A stretch of DNA of 64,000 bases from Bactrocera neohumeralis. Its lineage: Eukaryota; Arthropoda; Insecta; Diptera; Tephritidae. A program made the position numbers and the translations under genes. Shown here piece after piece: positions 44,636 through 55,703 of the stretch. The notes under the pieces were generated by a model that did not search any database, had not been told where the DNA came from, and saw only the letters and a list, made by a program, of their open reading frames with translations. Location: positions 14,096,784 to 14,160,783 of the forward strand of contig NW_026089623.1 in NCBI RefSeq assembly GCF_024586455.1, given 5' to 3'. Position 1 is the first letter of the stretch, and each line of letters starts with the position of its first letter.

Positions 44636-45483
44636 CACTCAGTCCTTTTTTTACGCGATCTCTTTTTACGCTATTTCACTTTAACGCGGCGCAGCGCAAA
44701 TTCCTTTTTTTACGCGAATTTTTCACTTTAACGCGATTGCTTTTTTTCGTTATTTGCTTGTTTACATATTTTTAAGCGTAATAATTTTTGAATATGTCGG
44801 CGCACCCTAATAGTGTGTGGATATTGGTATGCGTGTGTGAGTGTATGGGTATACAGTTTCGGGAATTTCGTTAAAAGACTAAAGGCCTAACTATAATAAT
44901 ATGATACTGATGCCGAACGTGCACGAATTTTTCAAAAAGAATTGAGTCTCTGCATGTTAAGATATAAAGAACTACATCGGAATTTATTGGGTCCAAAAAG
45001 AAGCATTCAAACAAAATTAACTGAATTTATGGTGCAAACTCAGTCGGAGATGCTAAGTCAATCAGAACATCAATCCATAGTTCTTACTATTGATTCTGGT
45101 ACAAATTCTAGTGATATCAGTGCCGGCCATCAAAATAAGCGGCTAAGAATAATTTCCACTACGGATAATGACAGGGATTAAACAGCATTCAACGGTGTTT
45201 TCAATAAATCTACATATTTTCTATTTTGTTCTCTTTTATATGTATATGGTTTTTGTTTTGTATTTTTTATTTTGTTATGAATGAATAAATCATAAGTCTG
45301 AAATTTGAAACTTATTGTATTGTTTTTGAATATTTTTTTGCGCGTATATTTTGTTATACGCGATATTTTTTATATTCGGAACAAATTCGTCAGTTAATAT
45401 TGGAAAACTAACAATTTTTACGCGATTTTTTTTTTTACGCGATTAGTGGCAGAACCAATAATCGCGTAAAAAAGGACTGAGTG
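44636..45483 (+). mobile_element. Tigger-like (pogo superfamily) deletion derivative, copy 1
   Basis: 848 bp with terminal repeats CACTCAGTCCTTTTTTTACGCGA and its inverse, and TA on both sides. TTTTTACGCG and CACTTTAACGCG motifs recur within both ends. Only the last part of the transposase remains (44942-45181). It shares ends and content with 58270-59007. Confidence 0.82.
44942..45181 (+). pseudogene. C-terminal remnant of a Tigger-like transposase
   Basis: About 79 codons survive (MLRYKELHRNLLGPKRSIQT, then Ser/Thr/Gln-rich, ending NDRD and TAA). An upstream stretch in the same area reads DTDAERARIFQKEL. The DDE and CENP-B-type DNA-binding domains are absent. The match to 58577-58882 shows it is a family-specific tail. 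The Tigger assignment rests mainly on the ends and TA duplication. Confidence 0.6.
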
Positions 45484-45773
45484 TATGTATATAGTAGGTG
45501 TAAATTATTCTTTCACTCTGCTCTCTCTCACTTCACCGCACTTTCTGTCACCACACGTTTTAGTTAGGTATTATTGTTTTTTTTTTTTTTGCTTGTGGGT
45601 TATATATCAACTCACTGTCACCTTACTTATGTATATGTATGTTCGAACTAAGTTCGATAAGCTTGTGCTCACTTTCATATGCATAAAAACAAGCTTTTGC
45701 TCTTTTTTGTGAGCTCTTGCTCAAATTTTGTTGACGCTGCCTATAGTTGACTCGCGTACACTAAAAAGTAATC

Positions 45774-46737
45774 ATGGCTGAATATTTTGTGCCACAAAGA
45801 AATACAAAATGTTATCAACACCGTAAAACAAGTTTAGCAAGTGAGGATAAAAAATTATACAGGTTTATATTCTTAATTATTAATTTTTTATATAATTAAT
45901 AATAAAATGAAAATACATAGGTTTAATGATAGTAGCATCTGCTGGTTGGCTAATTATTTTTTTGAGGAGTCAGAAGAAACATGTGGTGGTGCAACATTGA
46001 TAAAATTCGACTGTATTTAAGATTTTGTGCAGATCCTGGATTACAAATTGGTATAGCCACAGATATTGGTGTCCATCAATCAACTGTGTCGCGAACTATT
46101 GCGGAAGTTGCGAAACTTATATCTTCCAAAGCAAGCGAGTGGATAAAATTCCCAAAAGATGGAGATGAAATAAAAGATGCTCAAAGGAAATGGCAAGCAA
46201 ATTATTTATTTCCATTTGCAATTGGAGTGATTGATTGTACTCATATAAAAATAAAAAAAAACCCATAAATCAAAGCGATGAGTATATTTGTAGAAAAGGC
46301 TTCCACTCTATAAATGTGCAGGCAACTTGTGATGGAAAAGAACTTTTTACAAGCGTTGACATATCCTGGCCTGGTTCAGTTCATGATTCACGCATCCTAC
46401 GAAACAGCGAGGTATGTAGGATAATGCAAAATGTAACAAACGGTGCATTACTTCTCAGTGATGAGGGCTATGTCCATGGCTAATGACACCATTCCGGAGC
46501 CCAACAACTGAAGTAGAAAAAAAATTCAACAAAGTGTTTACAAAGGAACGTGTCATTATAGAGCGGTGTTTTGGGCAATTGAAGCAAAGGTTTTCGATAC
46601 TTCAATACAAAATTCGTGTATCGACAGAGCTGGCGCCTCACGTAATAGCTAGTTGTTTCATTTTATATAACATTGCTAAATTTTTAAGATACGATTACAT
46701 CCTAATCAATGACGATTACAACAATAATGATGTGTGA
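45774..46737 (+). pseudogene. PIF/Harbinger transposase (HARBI1-like), frameshifted
   Basis: Exon 1 (ATG at 45774 to about 45861) reads MAEYFVPQRNTKCYQ. A short intron (to about 45918) is followed by FNDSSICWLANYFFEE. The helix-turn-helix part is IATDIGVHQSTVSRTIAEV. DDE parts are FAIGVIDCTHIKI (first Asp), FTSVDISWPGSVHDSRI (second Asp) and ERVIIERCFGQLKQRF (Glu). Frame changes lie near 46000, in the A-run at 46245-46262 and near 46475. All catalytic residues remain. The encoded enzyme would cut at TAA/TWA sites together with the SANT protein. Confidence 0.88.
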
Positions 46738-46854
46738 CAGTTAGGAAATTATATCGAACAACAAACAGCAAGAATTTCAGAAGCTGGAAAAAACATAAGG
46801 AGGATGATCGCAAATTTATTATCAAATTAGTTTGTAATAAAAATAAAATAATAT

Positions 46855-46965
46855 TTTTATTGTTTTTATTAAAATAAATGCATATTTTTATTTTTTTTTA
46901 TTAAAATAAATGAATATTTTTATTTTTTTTTTATTAAAATAAATGAACATTTTTATTTTATTTTT
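46855..46965. repeat. Minisatellite, three units of about 33 bp
   Basis: TTATTAAAATAAATGxATATTTTTATTTTTTT is repeated three times downstream of the transposase. It contains AATAAA words that may serve for polyadenylation of the transposase mRNA. Confidence 0.75.
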
Positions 46966-47921
46966 TTGGTTTATAAAAACAATTAACATTAATAAAATCC
47001 ACTTTTTTATACAAAAACAAAATTAATTTAATTCACTATTTAACGAGTAAAAATAATAAATGCACAAAAATATAATAATAATTAATTATCTATATAAATA
47101 AATATGAATTGTTGTTCGTTAGTCTGATTAAAACTCGAGAACGGCTGGGCCGATTGAGCTGACTTTGGTTTTAAAATGTTTGTCGTAGTCCAGGGTAGGT
47201 CTAAACGGTGAGCAATTAAGGAGTAAGATAGAGTAAAACGACAATTCCATTTTCCCATATAAAAGTTGACCACTTACTTGCTGTCAAACATTTGACGGTA
47301 TTTGTACTCTCAGTTCCACTCGAATTGAAGAACGCATTAAAACAAGACTTTTGAATCGACAACATAATATCAACTTTGCTCTTAACATCGTGTATTTAAA
47401 TTTCAAATTTCAAAATACATAAATATAATGTAATATGTTGACATGTTTGATGGTGCCAACCTTACAGTGTTACCAACTCTCAAAAATACTTTTATTATAA
47501 TAACGGGGCATCTCTGCCTGTGCAGACTCCACATTGCTCATTGCTTTCTAGATATAGAATACTACATAGTTTGCCATATATGGTAAGCTAGAAGCTGTCT
47601 CTTCAGCAGTTTAACAGCGCAGTTTTCATTTATATGAAAATTTCGAAGAGGCAACATATTCCATTTCCACATATGCCGACGGCATTTTAATTTCGGTAAT
47701 ATGAAAATTAGAAGAGCAAGTTAAGACGGTTGTGATATATTATAAAAATAAAGTACATTTTCAAAATAACATTTAATATTTAGTTTAATATTGTTAATTT
47801 ATAGAAATATTATGGAAATTGGGTTGTGAAGTCTTAAACTTAATAAACTTATACAAGCATAAATCAAAATATCATTTCTCATTTTAAATTTATTATTTTA
47901 ATTGGTATATAAAAGTTATGC

Positions 47922-48312
47922 CACAATTATTATATAGTAGTCCAAAAATATAAATTCTTATTTTTCCCAGAAATACATTTGTAAAAAAGGATCTTTATCC
48001 TTTGTTATTATCTTATTTTTTCCAAAAATACATTTGTAAACAAAAGGATATTTGTCTTTTTTTTATGTTCCACACAAAATATTTAGGGAGCTCAAGAGCT
48101 CAAAACGTGCCCTACATCAGCTACCTACCCGACGGCATTTCACAAATGATAAAATAAATTTTTCAAGAGCTCAGAGCATACGCTACATCATCTCGAACCT
48201 ACCTACCCTACGCTTTTGCGCAAATGATTATATTATGATAGCAAATGCCCACATACAGATTTGGCAATGGCAATAATAGTTAGTATTCTATAAATTCTAT
48301 CCTGTCGAGATG
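47922..48312 (-). repeat. Segment shared with the hAT element (inverted)
   Basis: Reverse complement of 4277-4680. It lies just upstream of, and reaches into, the first recognised Rep codons, so the Helitron ORF start may derive from it. Confidence 0.8.
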
Positions 48313-51300
48313 ACCTGTACTAAGTGTATCCGAACGTTCCATTGTTTTGTCATCACAGCACCACCGGTTGGAGCTGTAAACCTCGAACGAGGAGCATTTT
48401 CCTACGATCCGGAATTTGATTATAGTGCCGACAAATCTGTGACGATTGGAGAAATGTCAATCATTTGTCAACATAGTAAAGCATTAAAGTACAGTAGTGA
48501 ACCTGCAGGATTATGTTGTGCTGGTGGCAATGTACAATTGCCTCAATTGGTTCCACCACCTGAACCGTTACACTCATTACTTAATGGAATGGAAAGTGAG
48601 TCTAAACACTTCTTGGCTAACATCCAAAAATATAATAATGGCTTCCAAATGACATCGTTTGGTGCAACGCATATCGTACAAGACGGGTTCATGCCTACTT
48701 TCAAGGTAGTATACCATAATTGTTTTAATGAAATTATAATTTGTATTTGTATCACAATTAATTTAACCAGTTCTTAAACAATTACAGATACAAGGACAAA
48801 TTCATCACCTACTGGGGGCAATGCTGCCAGTGCCAGATGCAGATCATAAATTTTTGCAAATTTATTTTATGGGCAATCAAGATGTGGAAGTTGATACACG
48901 TTGTGGTCATAATCCAACCGTCAAGCGAATCATTGTCCAACAACTGCAAACATTTCTTCACGAGAATAATGAATTAGTGAAGATGTTCAAAATGGCACTG
49001 GATCGGATGCCATCAGACAGCCATAATATTGTAATAAGAGCCGACAAAACACCTGCTGGAGAGCATGCAAGGAGGTTTAATTCACCGACAATAGATGAAG
49101 TGGCTATTGTCGTTGTTGGAGAGAATTTGCAATCAAGAGATATTGTACTTCATCGCCGGAACAATGAATTGAAACGTGTATATGAAACGCATAGAGCTTA
49201 TGATGCTTTACAATACCCATTAATTTTCTGGTAGGGAGAAGATGGGTACCATTTTAATATCAAAATGGTTAATCCAACAACAGGTAATTAGATTATACAA
49301 AATAAAATATTTTATATGTTCAATTTATAAATGTATTTTTTTATCATATGTACTTCCAGGTGCTGATACACACAAAAAAGTCAGTGCCATGAATTATTAT
49401 GCATACAGACTCATGATCCGTGAAGGTGAAGTAAATCACATTTTGATGTGTCAACGGCTCTTTCATCAGTATGCAGTGAACATGTACGTCAAAATTGAGA
49501 CTGAAAGATTGACATACATCCGTCTTAACCAACAGCAGCTTCGATCTGAAGAGTACATTCATCTTCGCGATGCAATCAATGCTGACGGCAATGTAAATAT
49601 TGTAGGAAGAATGACAATTTTACCCGCCACTTACATCGGAAGCCCGCGCCACATGCACGAGTACGCTCAAGATGCGATGTCTTATGTTCGAAAGTATGGC
49701 CGTCCAGACCTATTTATTACATTCACCTGTAACCCACAATGGATTGAAATAAAAAAAGAACTGCTACACAACCAAACACCACTTGATAGGCATGACATCA
49801 CAGCCAGAGTTTACAAGCAAAAATTAAAATCTTTAACGAATTTCATTACAAAGCATCGTGTGTATGGCCAAGTACGTTGTTGGATGTACTCTGTTGAGTG
49901 GCAAAAGCGTGGTTTGCCACATGCTCATATATTAGTCTGGTTGGTTGACAAAATAAGGCCAGAAGAAATTGATTCCATTATTTCAGCCGAAATTCCTAAT
50001 GAAACGGTTGACCCAAAATTGCATACGATAGTAACTAAACACATGATACATGGACCTTGCGGAGTTTTCAACAACAGCTCACCCTGTATGATCGACGACA
50101 AGTGCTCCAAACGGTACCCGAGAAACTTGCTTGCTGAAACCATTTCGGGAATCGATGGTTACCCTTTGTATCGTCGGCGATCAGTTGAGGACGGTGGACG
50201 ATCTGTAGATGTCAAGATAAAAAGACAAAATTTTCATGTAGACAATCGTTGGATTGTGCCGTTCTCGCCCATATTGTCCAAAACTTTTGAAGCTCACATC
50301 AACGTGGAATTTTGTAACTCTGTGAAATCCATAAAGTACATATGTAAATATGTTAACAAAGGTAGCGACATGGCCATGTTCGCAGTAACAAACACAAATG
50401 ATGAAGTGTCTCACTATCAGATGGGTCGCTATGTAAGCAGCAATGAGGCTATTTGGCGCATATTTTCGTTTGCAATTCATGAAATACATCCCACTGTATT
50501 GCATTTGGCAGTTCATTTAGAAAATGGACAACGAGTGTATTTCAACCCAAACAACGCTGTGGATAGAGCGGCACGTCCACCTGTGACCACATTGACAGGT
50601 TTCTTCTCAATTTGTGCAACTGATCAATTCACTCGCACTTTGCTGTATGCTGATATGCCGCGCTACTACACATGGAACGCATCATCAAAGTCTTTTCAGC
50701 GTCGTAAACAAGGAACACCACTTGAAGGATATGAAAATGTATTTGCCACAGATGCTATAGGCCGTATATATACAGTACATCCTAATAATGATGAATGTTA
50801 TTATCTTAGATTGTTATTGGTGAATGTTCCTGGTCCGACATCTTTTCAACAATTGCGAACAGTTGATGGACATCTGCGTGCGACTTACCGTTAGGCGTGT
50901 CAATTATTACGGTTGCTTGAAAACGATTCGCATTGGGATGATACGTTCAAGGATTCCGTGATATCTTCATCGCCGCATCAAATTCGCACACTGTTTGCGA
51001 TTACAATATCGACATGTTTCCCCTCAAATCCGAATGATTTGTGGATGAAATATAGGGATGACATGTCTGAGGATGTGTTGCATCGCGTGCGTTGTGAAAC
51101 TTTGAATCCTACATTGGAAATTACGGCAGAGATTTACAATGACACATTGATCATAATAGAAGATATGTGTTTGTTGATGGCAAATAAAGTATTGTCGTGT
51201 TTGGGCCTGACAGCACCCAATCGTGCTATGCAAGATGCATTAAACGATGAGTTGCAAAGAGAACTCCAGTACGATACTCAAGCTATGACCGAAGCAGTTC

Positions 51301-52673
51301 GCACAACTGTTCCGCAATTGAACGAAGAACGAAGGATTGCGTACGATCGTTTAACACAAGCTGTAAACAGTGGGTCTGGGGGTATTTACTTTCTTGATTC
51401 TCCTGGGGGTACTGGGAAAACGTTCCTAATTTCATTGCTATTAGCAAAGATCCGATCGCAAATTGAGGTAGCCCTAGCGTTGGCTTCATCTGGAATAGCA
51501 GCAACTTTATTAGAAGGCGGACGAACTGCACATTCAGCCTTAAAATTACCATTAAACATGTATATCAACGAAACGCCAGCTTGCAACATTGCCAAAAATA
51601 GCGCTATTGCGAAGACTCTCCAAGTATGCAAATTGATAATTTGGGACGAACGCACAATGGCCCACAAGAGGTCGCTGGAGGCACTAGATAGGACGTTAAA
51701 AGATTTACGTGATAACCAAAACATTTTTGGTGGAGCTATGATACTGTTGTCAGGTGATTTTCGTCAGACTCTTCCAGTTATTCCTCGATCGACTGTTGCT
51801 GACGAAATAAACGCATGCCTAAAATCATCAAATTTGTGGCGGCACGTAAAGACACTACAATTAACTACTACCATGCGAGTGTTTTTGCAACAAGATCAAA
51901 CTGCGACTGTGTTTTCGAAGCAGTTGCTGGATATTGGCAATGGTAAGGTCGCAGTTGACAGTTCGACCGGATTAATGACTTTTCCCACAGATTTCTGTCA
52001 CTTCACAGAATCGAAAAAGAAGCTTATTCAGCGTGTTTTTCCGGACTTTAAACAACAATATAATAACCACAATTGGCTAAGTGAACGAGCAATATTGGCA
52101 GCAAAAAACAAAGATGTCAATGATCTCAATGCTACCATTCAGAATTTCCTTCCAGGAGAGTTGTTTACGTACAAATCAGTTGACGCGGCCACAAACCAGG
52201 ATGACGTAGTCAACTATCCTACAGAATTTTTAAATTCGTTGGACTTGCCTGGACTACCACCATATAATTTGAAATTAAAAGTAGGGTCAGTTGCCATCAT
52301 GCTGCGTAATATTAATCAACCTCGACTTTGCAATGGAACGAGATTGGTTGTGAAGAAACTCATGAATAACATCATCGAAGCTAAAATAATCAAAGGAAAA
52401 TACAAAGGAGAGGATGTCTTAATCCCACGAATACCTATGATTCCAACGGATTTGCCACTTGATTTTAAGAGGTTGCAATTTCCCGTGCGTCTGGCGTTTG
52501 CGATGACCATAAATAAATCGCAAGGCCAATCGTTGCAAGTTTGCGGAATAAACTTAGAGTTTCCCTGTTTCGCACATGGACAATTATACGTTGCGTGTTC
52601 GCGTGTCGGAAAACCAACATCGCACCGCAAAAAAAAAACTAAAAATATTGTCTACCAGAAAGCACTATATTAA
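48310..52673 (+). pseudogene. Helitron Rep/helicase (RepHel), two introns, two nonsense codons
   Basis: Exon 1 (from ATG 48310 or later) has ERGAFSYDPEFDYSADKS and FQMTSFGATHIVQDGFMPTF; introns are 48706-48787 and 49284-49359. The Rep HUH domain includes FITFTCNPQW, the HUH motif in GLPHAHILVW and the YICKYVNKGSD tyrosine motif, for rolling-circle nicking. A PIF1-type helicase follows: Walker A in DSPGGTGKTF, LLSGDFRQTLPVI, and the C-terminal TINKSQGQSL and YVACSRVGK. In-frame TAG codons at 49232-49234 and 50892-50894 are the only breaks seen; the frame continues directly after each. The N-terminus seems short, and the last residues after SRVGK are A-rich and unusual. Confidence 0.92.
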
Positions 52674-52849
52674 TTAACTGTATATGATCATAACTGTGTT
52701 GTATTTAATTTAAGCAAAGATTTGTTTATTGTCCAGAAACGAGCACATCCAAGAAAATTTTAAATTTTTGTATATGAAGTGTATAAATATAAATAAATGA
52801 CTTAATATGTATATAATATGTGCATTTGGATCCTTAATGTCAACGTGTA

Positions 52850-53485
52850 TTAGTAACTCTTTATTTCCATCAACTTGGCTCCATCTACTTGGGAGCCTCT
52901 TGGCTCGCCAGGACATGATAATATGGTGGAAGTACTAGGCGACTCGGACAAATCTGATTCGATGAGAACATTATCAATGTTGAGCTGCTGGCTGTCTTCA
53001 ATAACATCAATATCTACCAGAACATTCTTGATGTTGGGCTTTTGGCTGTCTTCAATAACTTGAATGTCGTGTATGTCTTCGGCCGATAAATTTAATTCAC
53101 AAAATGTCTCCTCAGATAATGAAGATGGCATGGTAGAAACGTGTTTTAGTTTAGATAGCAGCTTTTGCTTTAATATATTTTTTTGTACTTTTGCCCTGTT
53201 CACGCGTATTATTCGTTCTACTTTGTTACCACACTTGGTACAAAATCTGAAGATAACAGCGATTATGTTGTAGCATTCGTCGCATCTTATTAATAATTTA
53301 ATACAATCTGGACAGTTATTATTTTTTTTCTGCCGTTCCATCCACTTTTTACAAAACGGACAATGCATTTTAAGGAGATGAGGGATATATAGCTTCACTA
53401 TAACTATACTATAGTTGTTTGAATTCTTTATTTTCTCGATGACAGATGTAGTTCTTCTTCTTTTCCTAACCATGGCCATCGTCAA
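52850..53485 (-). CDS. Unknown zinc-ribbon protein carried antisense near the Helitron 3' end
   Basis: The intact ORF has 211 codons on the strand opposite to RepHel, wholly inside the Helitron. Residues about 40-105 hold four CxxC pairs (CPFC, CPDC, CDEC, CTKC) with KKW and FRF between them, like a double zinc ribbon. A basic stretch (RVNRAKVQKNILKQKLLSKL) follows, then two similar 18-residue blocks starting VIEDSQKPN and VIEDSQQLN and a Ser-rich tail. I do not know the family. It may be captured host sequence or a Helitron accessory protein. Acidic repeats with SxxS patterns might be interaction motifs, but that is speculation. Expression is unproven. Confidence 0.5.
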   Translation of the reverse strand: MTMAMVRKRRRTTSVIEKIKNSNNYSIVIVKLYIPHLLKMHCPFCKKWMERQKKNNNCPDCIKLLIRCDECYNIIAVIFRFCTKCGNKVERIIRVNRAKVQKNILKQKLLSKLKHVSTMPSSLSEETFCELNLSAEDIHDIQVIEDSQKPNIKNVLVDIDVIEDSQQLNIDNVLIESDLSESPSTSTILSCPGEPRGSQVDGAKLMEIKSY

Positions 53486-53740
53486 AAAAAAAAACGACAG
53501 ATGTAGTTTGATAGTTATAGTGTAAATATTTGTCAGTATTCACTCAAAAAAAATTGTCTATGATAAAATGTCACTTGAAATGTTAACGTCTCTTTGCTGT
53601 GCATCTATACTATAATTCTTTAATATTCCTAAAAATCTAAAAAAGTATTGTGTCGTGTGTTTGTGACTTACTAAATATGCCTCCAATAATTAGGCGGTGT
53701 GAAGTTCGCCGGGTCAGCTAGTATATTAATAAATGTAATT

Positions 53741-54630
53741 ATTCAGGGAACTCCAACCCTCTTTCCCCAAGTTTTTCTTGCAAAATCTGTAATTTTGCGG
53801 AAAGAACTTTGTTTTGCTATAACAAAACGAGCCTCTGCAGACTTTGAAAATTTAGCTGCCTTGTTTCATCAGTCTCATAACGACTCGAAACTGCTGTTGA
53901 TTTTTTGTTAACCTTCAAAAATAAACAACATATAGCAAAATGTAAGCTTAAATAAAAAAAAATTTACAGTTTGATCGTCGCTATCAGTGCAATGGCGCTT
54001 TTTTTGCTGTTTTGCTGCTGATGTTGCTGTTGTTTTTGTTTCTGATGTTGTTGTTGCTGATGTCTCTTCTAATGTATTGACAGACAGCGTACAGTTGTCG
54101 CCATTGCTTCCAAGAAAAAGATGAACTGTAAAAAAATAAACGAAGAGCGAAATCAACAACAAAATTGGAATAAACAAATAAATTTGATAACGGTGCACTT
54201 ACCAGGAAATTTGTTTGTTGAGGGATTACAATCAGAACAAAGCAATGAGGATAATTCTGCTTCCCAGTTTTTTAAAATAATCCTTTTATTGCCTGTTTTA
54301 TTTATGTCTATTTTACTTTTAACCCGACATTTCATGTTTGCTATTTTTTTTATAATGTTTTTCTCCGACAGTTCAATTCCAAATTTTTGCCAAATATCGT
54401 TCACACATATTTCTATTGCTTGTTTTTTTTTTACTTTTTACTCTTGGTAACTGACTTTTTTCGAGCAAATATTTATCTTCTTTTATTTTTTCTACTAAAA
54501 ATTTTGAAATATCGTCCATTTCCATTTTATTATTATTTTTTAGCTCTACTTCAAACTCACTTCCACTTGACGACATGTTTGCACTTATAGGTTTGATCTC
54601 CGTTTGCTCAAGTAATTGTAATTGGTTTGA
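53741..54630 (-). pseudogene. PIF/Harbinger second gene (SANT/Myb-like DNA-binding protein), broken
   Basis: It starts at MSSNQLQLLEQTEIKPIS (54630) or a nearby Met. A SANT/MADF-like trihelix part reads DIWQKFGIELSEKNIIKKI and KNWEAELSSLL after a frame change near 54400. GTAAGT donor and TTTACAG acceptor sites (about 54205 to 54128) separate the next exon, which has a Thr/Ala-rich linker and QKKRHCTDSDDQTV. A further piece (to TAA at about 53741) has a coiled-coil-like end (SAKLQILQEKLGERG) with an in-frame TAG. In this superfamily the partner protein brings the transposase to the nucleus and the ends. Confidence 0.75.
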
Positions 54631-54751
54631 ACTCATTTTTATGCATACGAAATTGAGCAAGAGCTGTTGCTGTTTGTTCGAACTCGACTTATGAGCAATT
54701 GCTCACTTGACTCAACTCAGCGCTTTTTCTCGTTTTTATGCATGAGACCCA

Positions 54752-55703
54752 TTATTTCCGACGCACCCTCCGATTACTAGCGCTGTGCGACGAAACAAAG
54801 CTACTGAATCACCCCTTCTGATTACAGAAGAATAACTACTAGCCATAGCTAAAAAATCAAAAACAACAAAGCGCCTGGTATCGATGGCATAACAAACAGA
54901 GCTCTAAAGGTAGCCATAATTTCAAAGCCCGCTCTTTTCGCAAAAATGTACAACGCATGTATAAAAAAAGGGATCTTCCCCGATACCTGGAAAGTCCAGC
55001 GCCTGGTTATAATCCCAAAACCAAAAAAAAAAAAAAACACCAGATGAACCCTCTTCGTATCGACCTCTGTGTATGATCGACACAATGGGCAAAGTGTACG
55101 AAATCATAATAAGAAACCGCTTGTAGTTTGCTATCCAGGAAACAGGCGGACTATTAGAAAGACAATACGGCTTCAGAAAACAGAGGTCCACTATCGATGC
55201 ACTAAAAGAAGTTGCCGACACAGCAAAAAGTGCAGTAAGCGGCAAAAGATGGAAATGTGGTACAAAAGAATATTGTGCGCTGATAACCCTGAATGTGAAG
55301 AATGCTTTCAACTCTGCTAAGTGGACAAACATATTTGCAGCCTTAAATGAAATACGCGCCCCTCAGTAACTGATAAATTTGAAAATAGAAGACTAATTTC
55401 CGACATAACCGAAGGCATCAAGAGCTACCCTATTTCAGGTGGAGTACCATAAGGTTCAGTTTTAGGTCCTATCTTATTGAATCTAGTATATCATGGGGTG
55501 CTAAAAATTCCACAACCAAAAAACGTTAAGCTAATAGCATAAGCGGACGACCTTACAGTGGTAGCAGTAGGTAAACAACTTGATATATAGTATATGTGTA
55601 TGTAACGAATGCATAAATGGTCTGCGCCAATGGTTTTCTTCTATGAGTTTGGAACTGGCTGAGCACTAAACATAGGTATTGCTCGTAAGCACCAGGAATT
55701 TTC
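54752..55703 (+). pseudogene. R1-like non-LTR retrotransposon, reverse transcriptase part
   Basis: Frames broken by many indels give NNKAPGIDGITNRALK, FPDTWKVQRLVIIPKP, QYGFRKQRSTIDALK, YCALITLNVKNAFNSA (catalytic Asp replaced by Asn), ISGGVP then GSVLGP, and ADDLTVVAVGKQL (catalytic ADD). These blocks are of the R1/I group. The 5' part is missing. The element continues at 60637 after a Jockey insertion. Confidence 0.8.

Larger units (their letters stand above)
47089..53721 (+). mobile_element. Autonomous-type Helitron
   Basis: It starts TCTATATAAATAAATATGAA with an A before it and ends GGGTCAGCTAG with a T after it: TC start, CTAG end, insertion between A and T, no target duplication, all Helitron rules. 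The early GAGAACGGCTGGGCCGATT is the usual Helitron 5' subterminal phrase. A weak GGCG/CGCC stem precedes the 3' end. It encodes Rep/helicase on the plus strand and carries a separate minus-strand ORF. It is inserted between the two genes of a PIF/Harbinger element. Confidence 0.93.
45676..54750 (+). mobile_element. PIF/Harbinger element with both genes, split by a Helitron
   Basis: The outer parts are about 45676-47088 and 53722-54750, about 2.4 kb in all. Near the ends TGCATAAAAACAAGC (45680) and the inverse of CTCGTTTTTATGCA (54729) match, and AGCTCTTGCTCAA (about 45712) matches the inverse of TTGAGCAAGAGCT (about 54651). The exact ends and the 3-bp target duplication could not be fixed. 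Transposase on the plus strand and a SANT/Myb-like gene on the minus strand, convergent, are the two-gene layout of PIF/Harbinger. Confidence 0.75.

Noticed and set aside
53908..54198. A 96-codon minus-strand frame with a hydrophobic start, considered as a membrane protein
   Set aside because: The hydrophobic part is translated intron between a TTTACAG acceptor and a GTAAGT donor of the PIF second gene.
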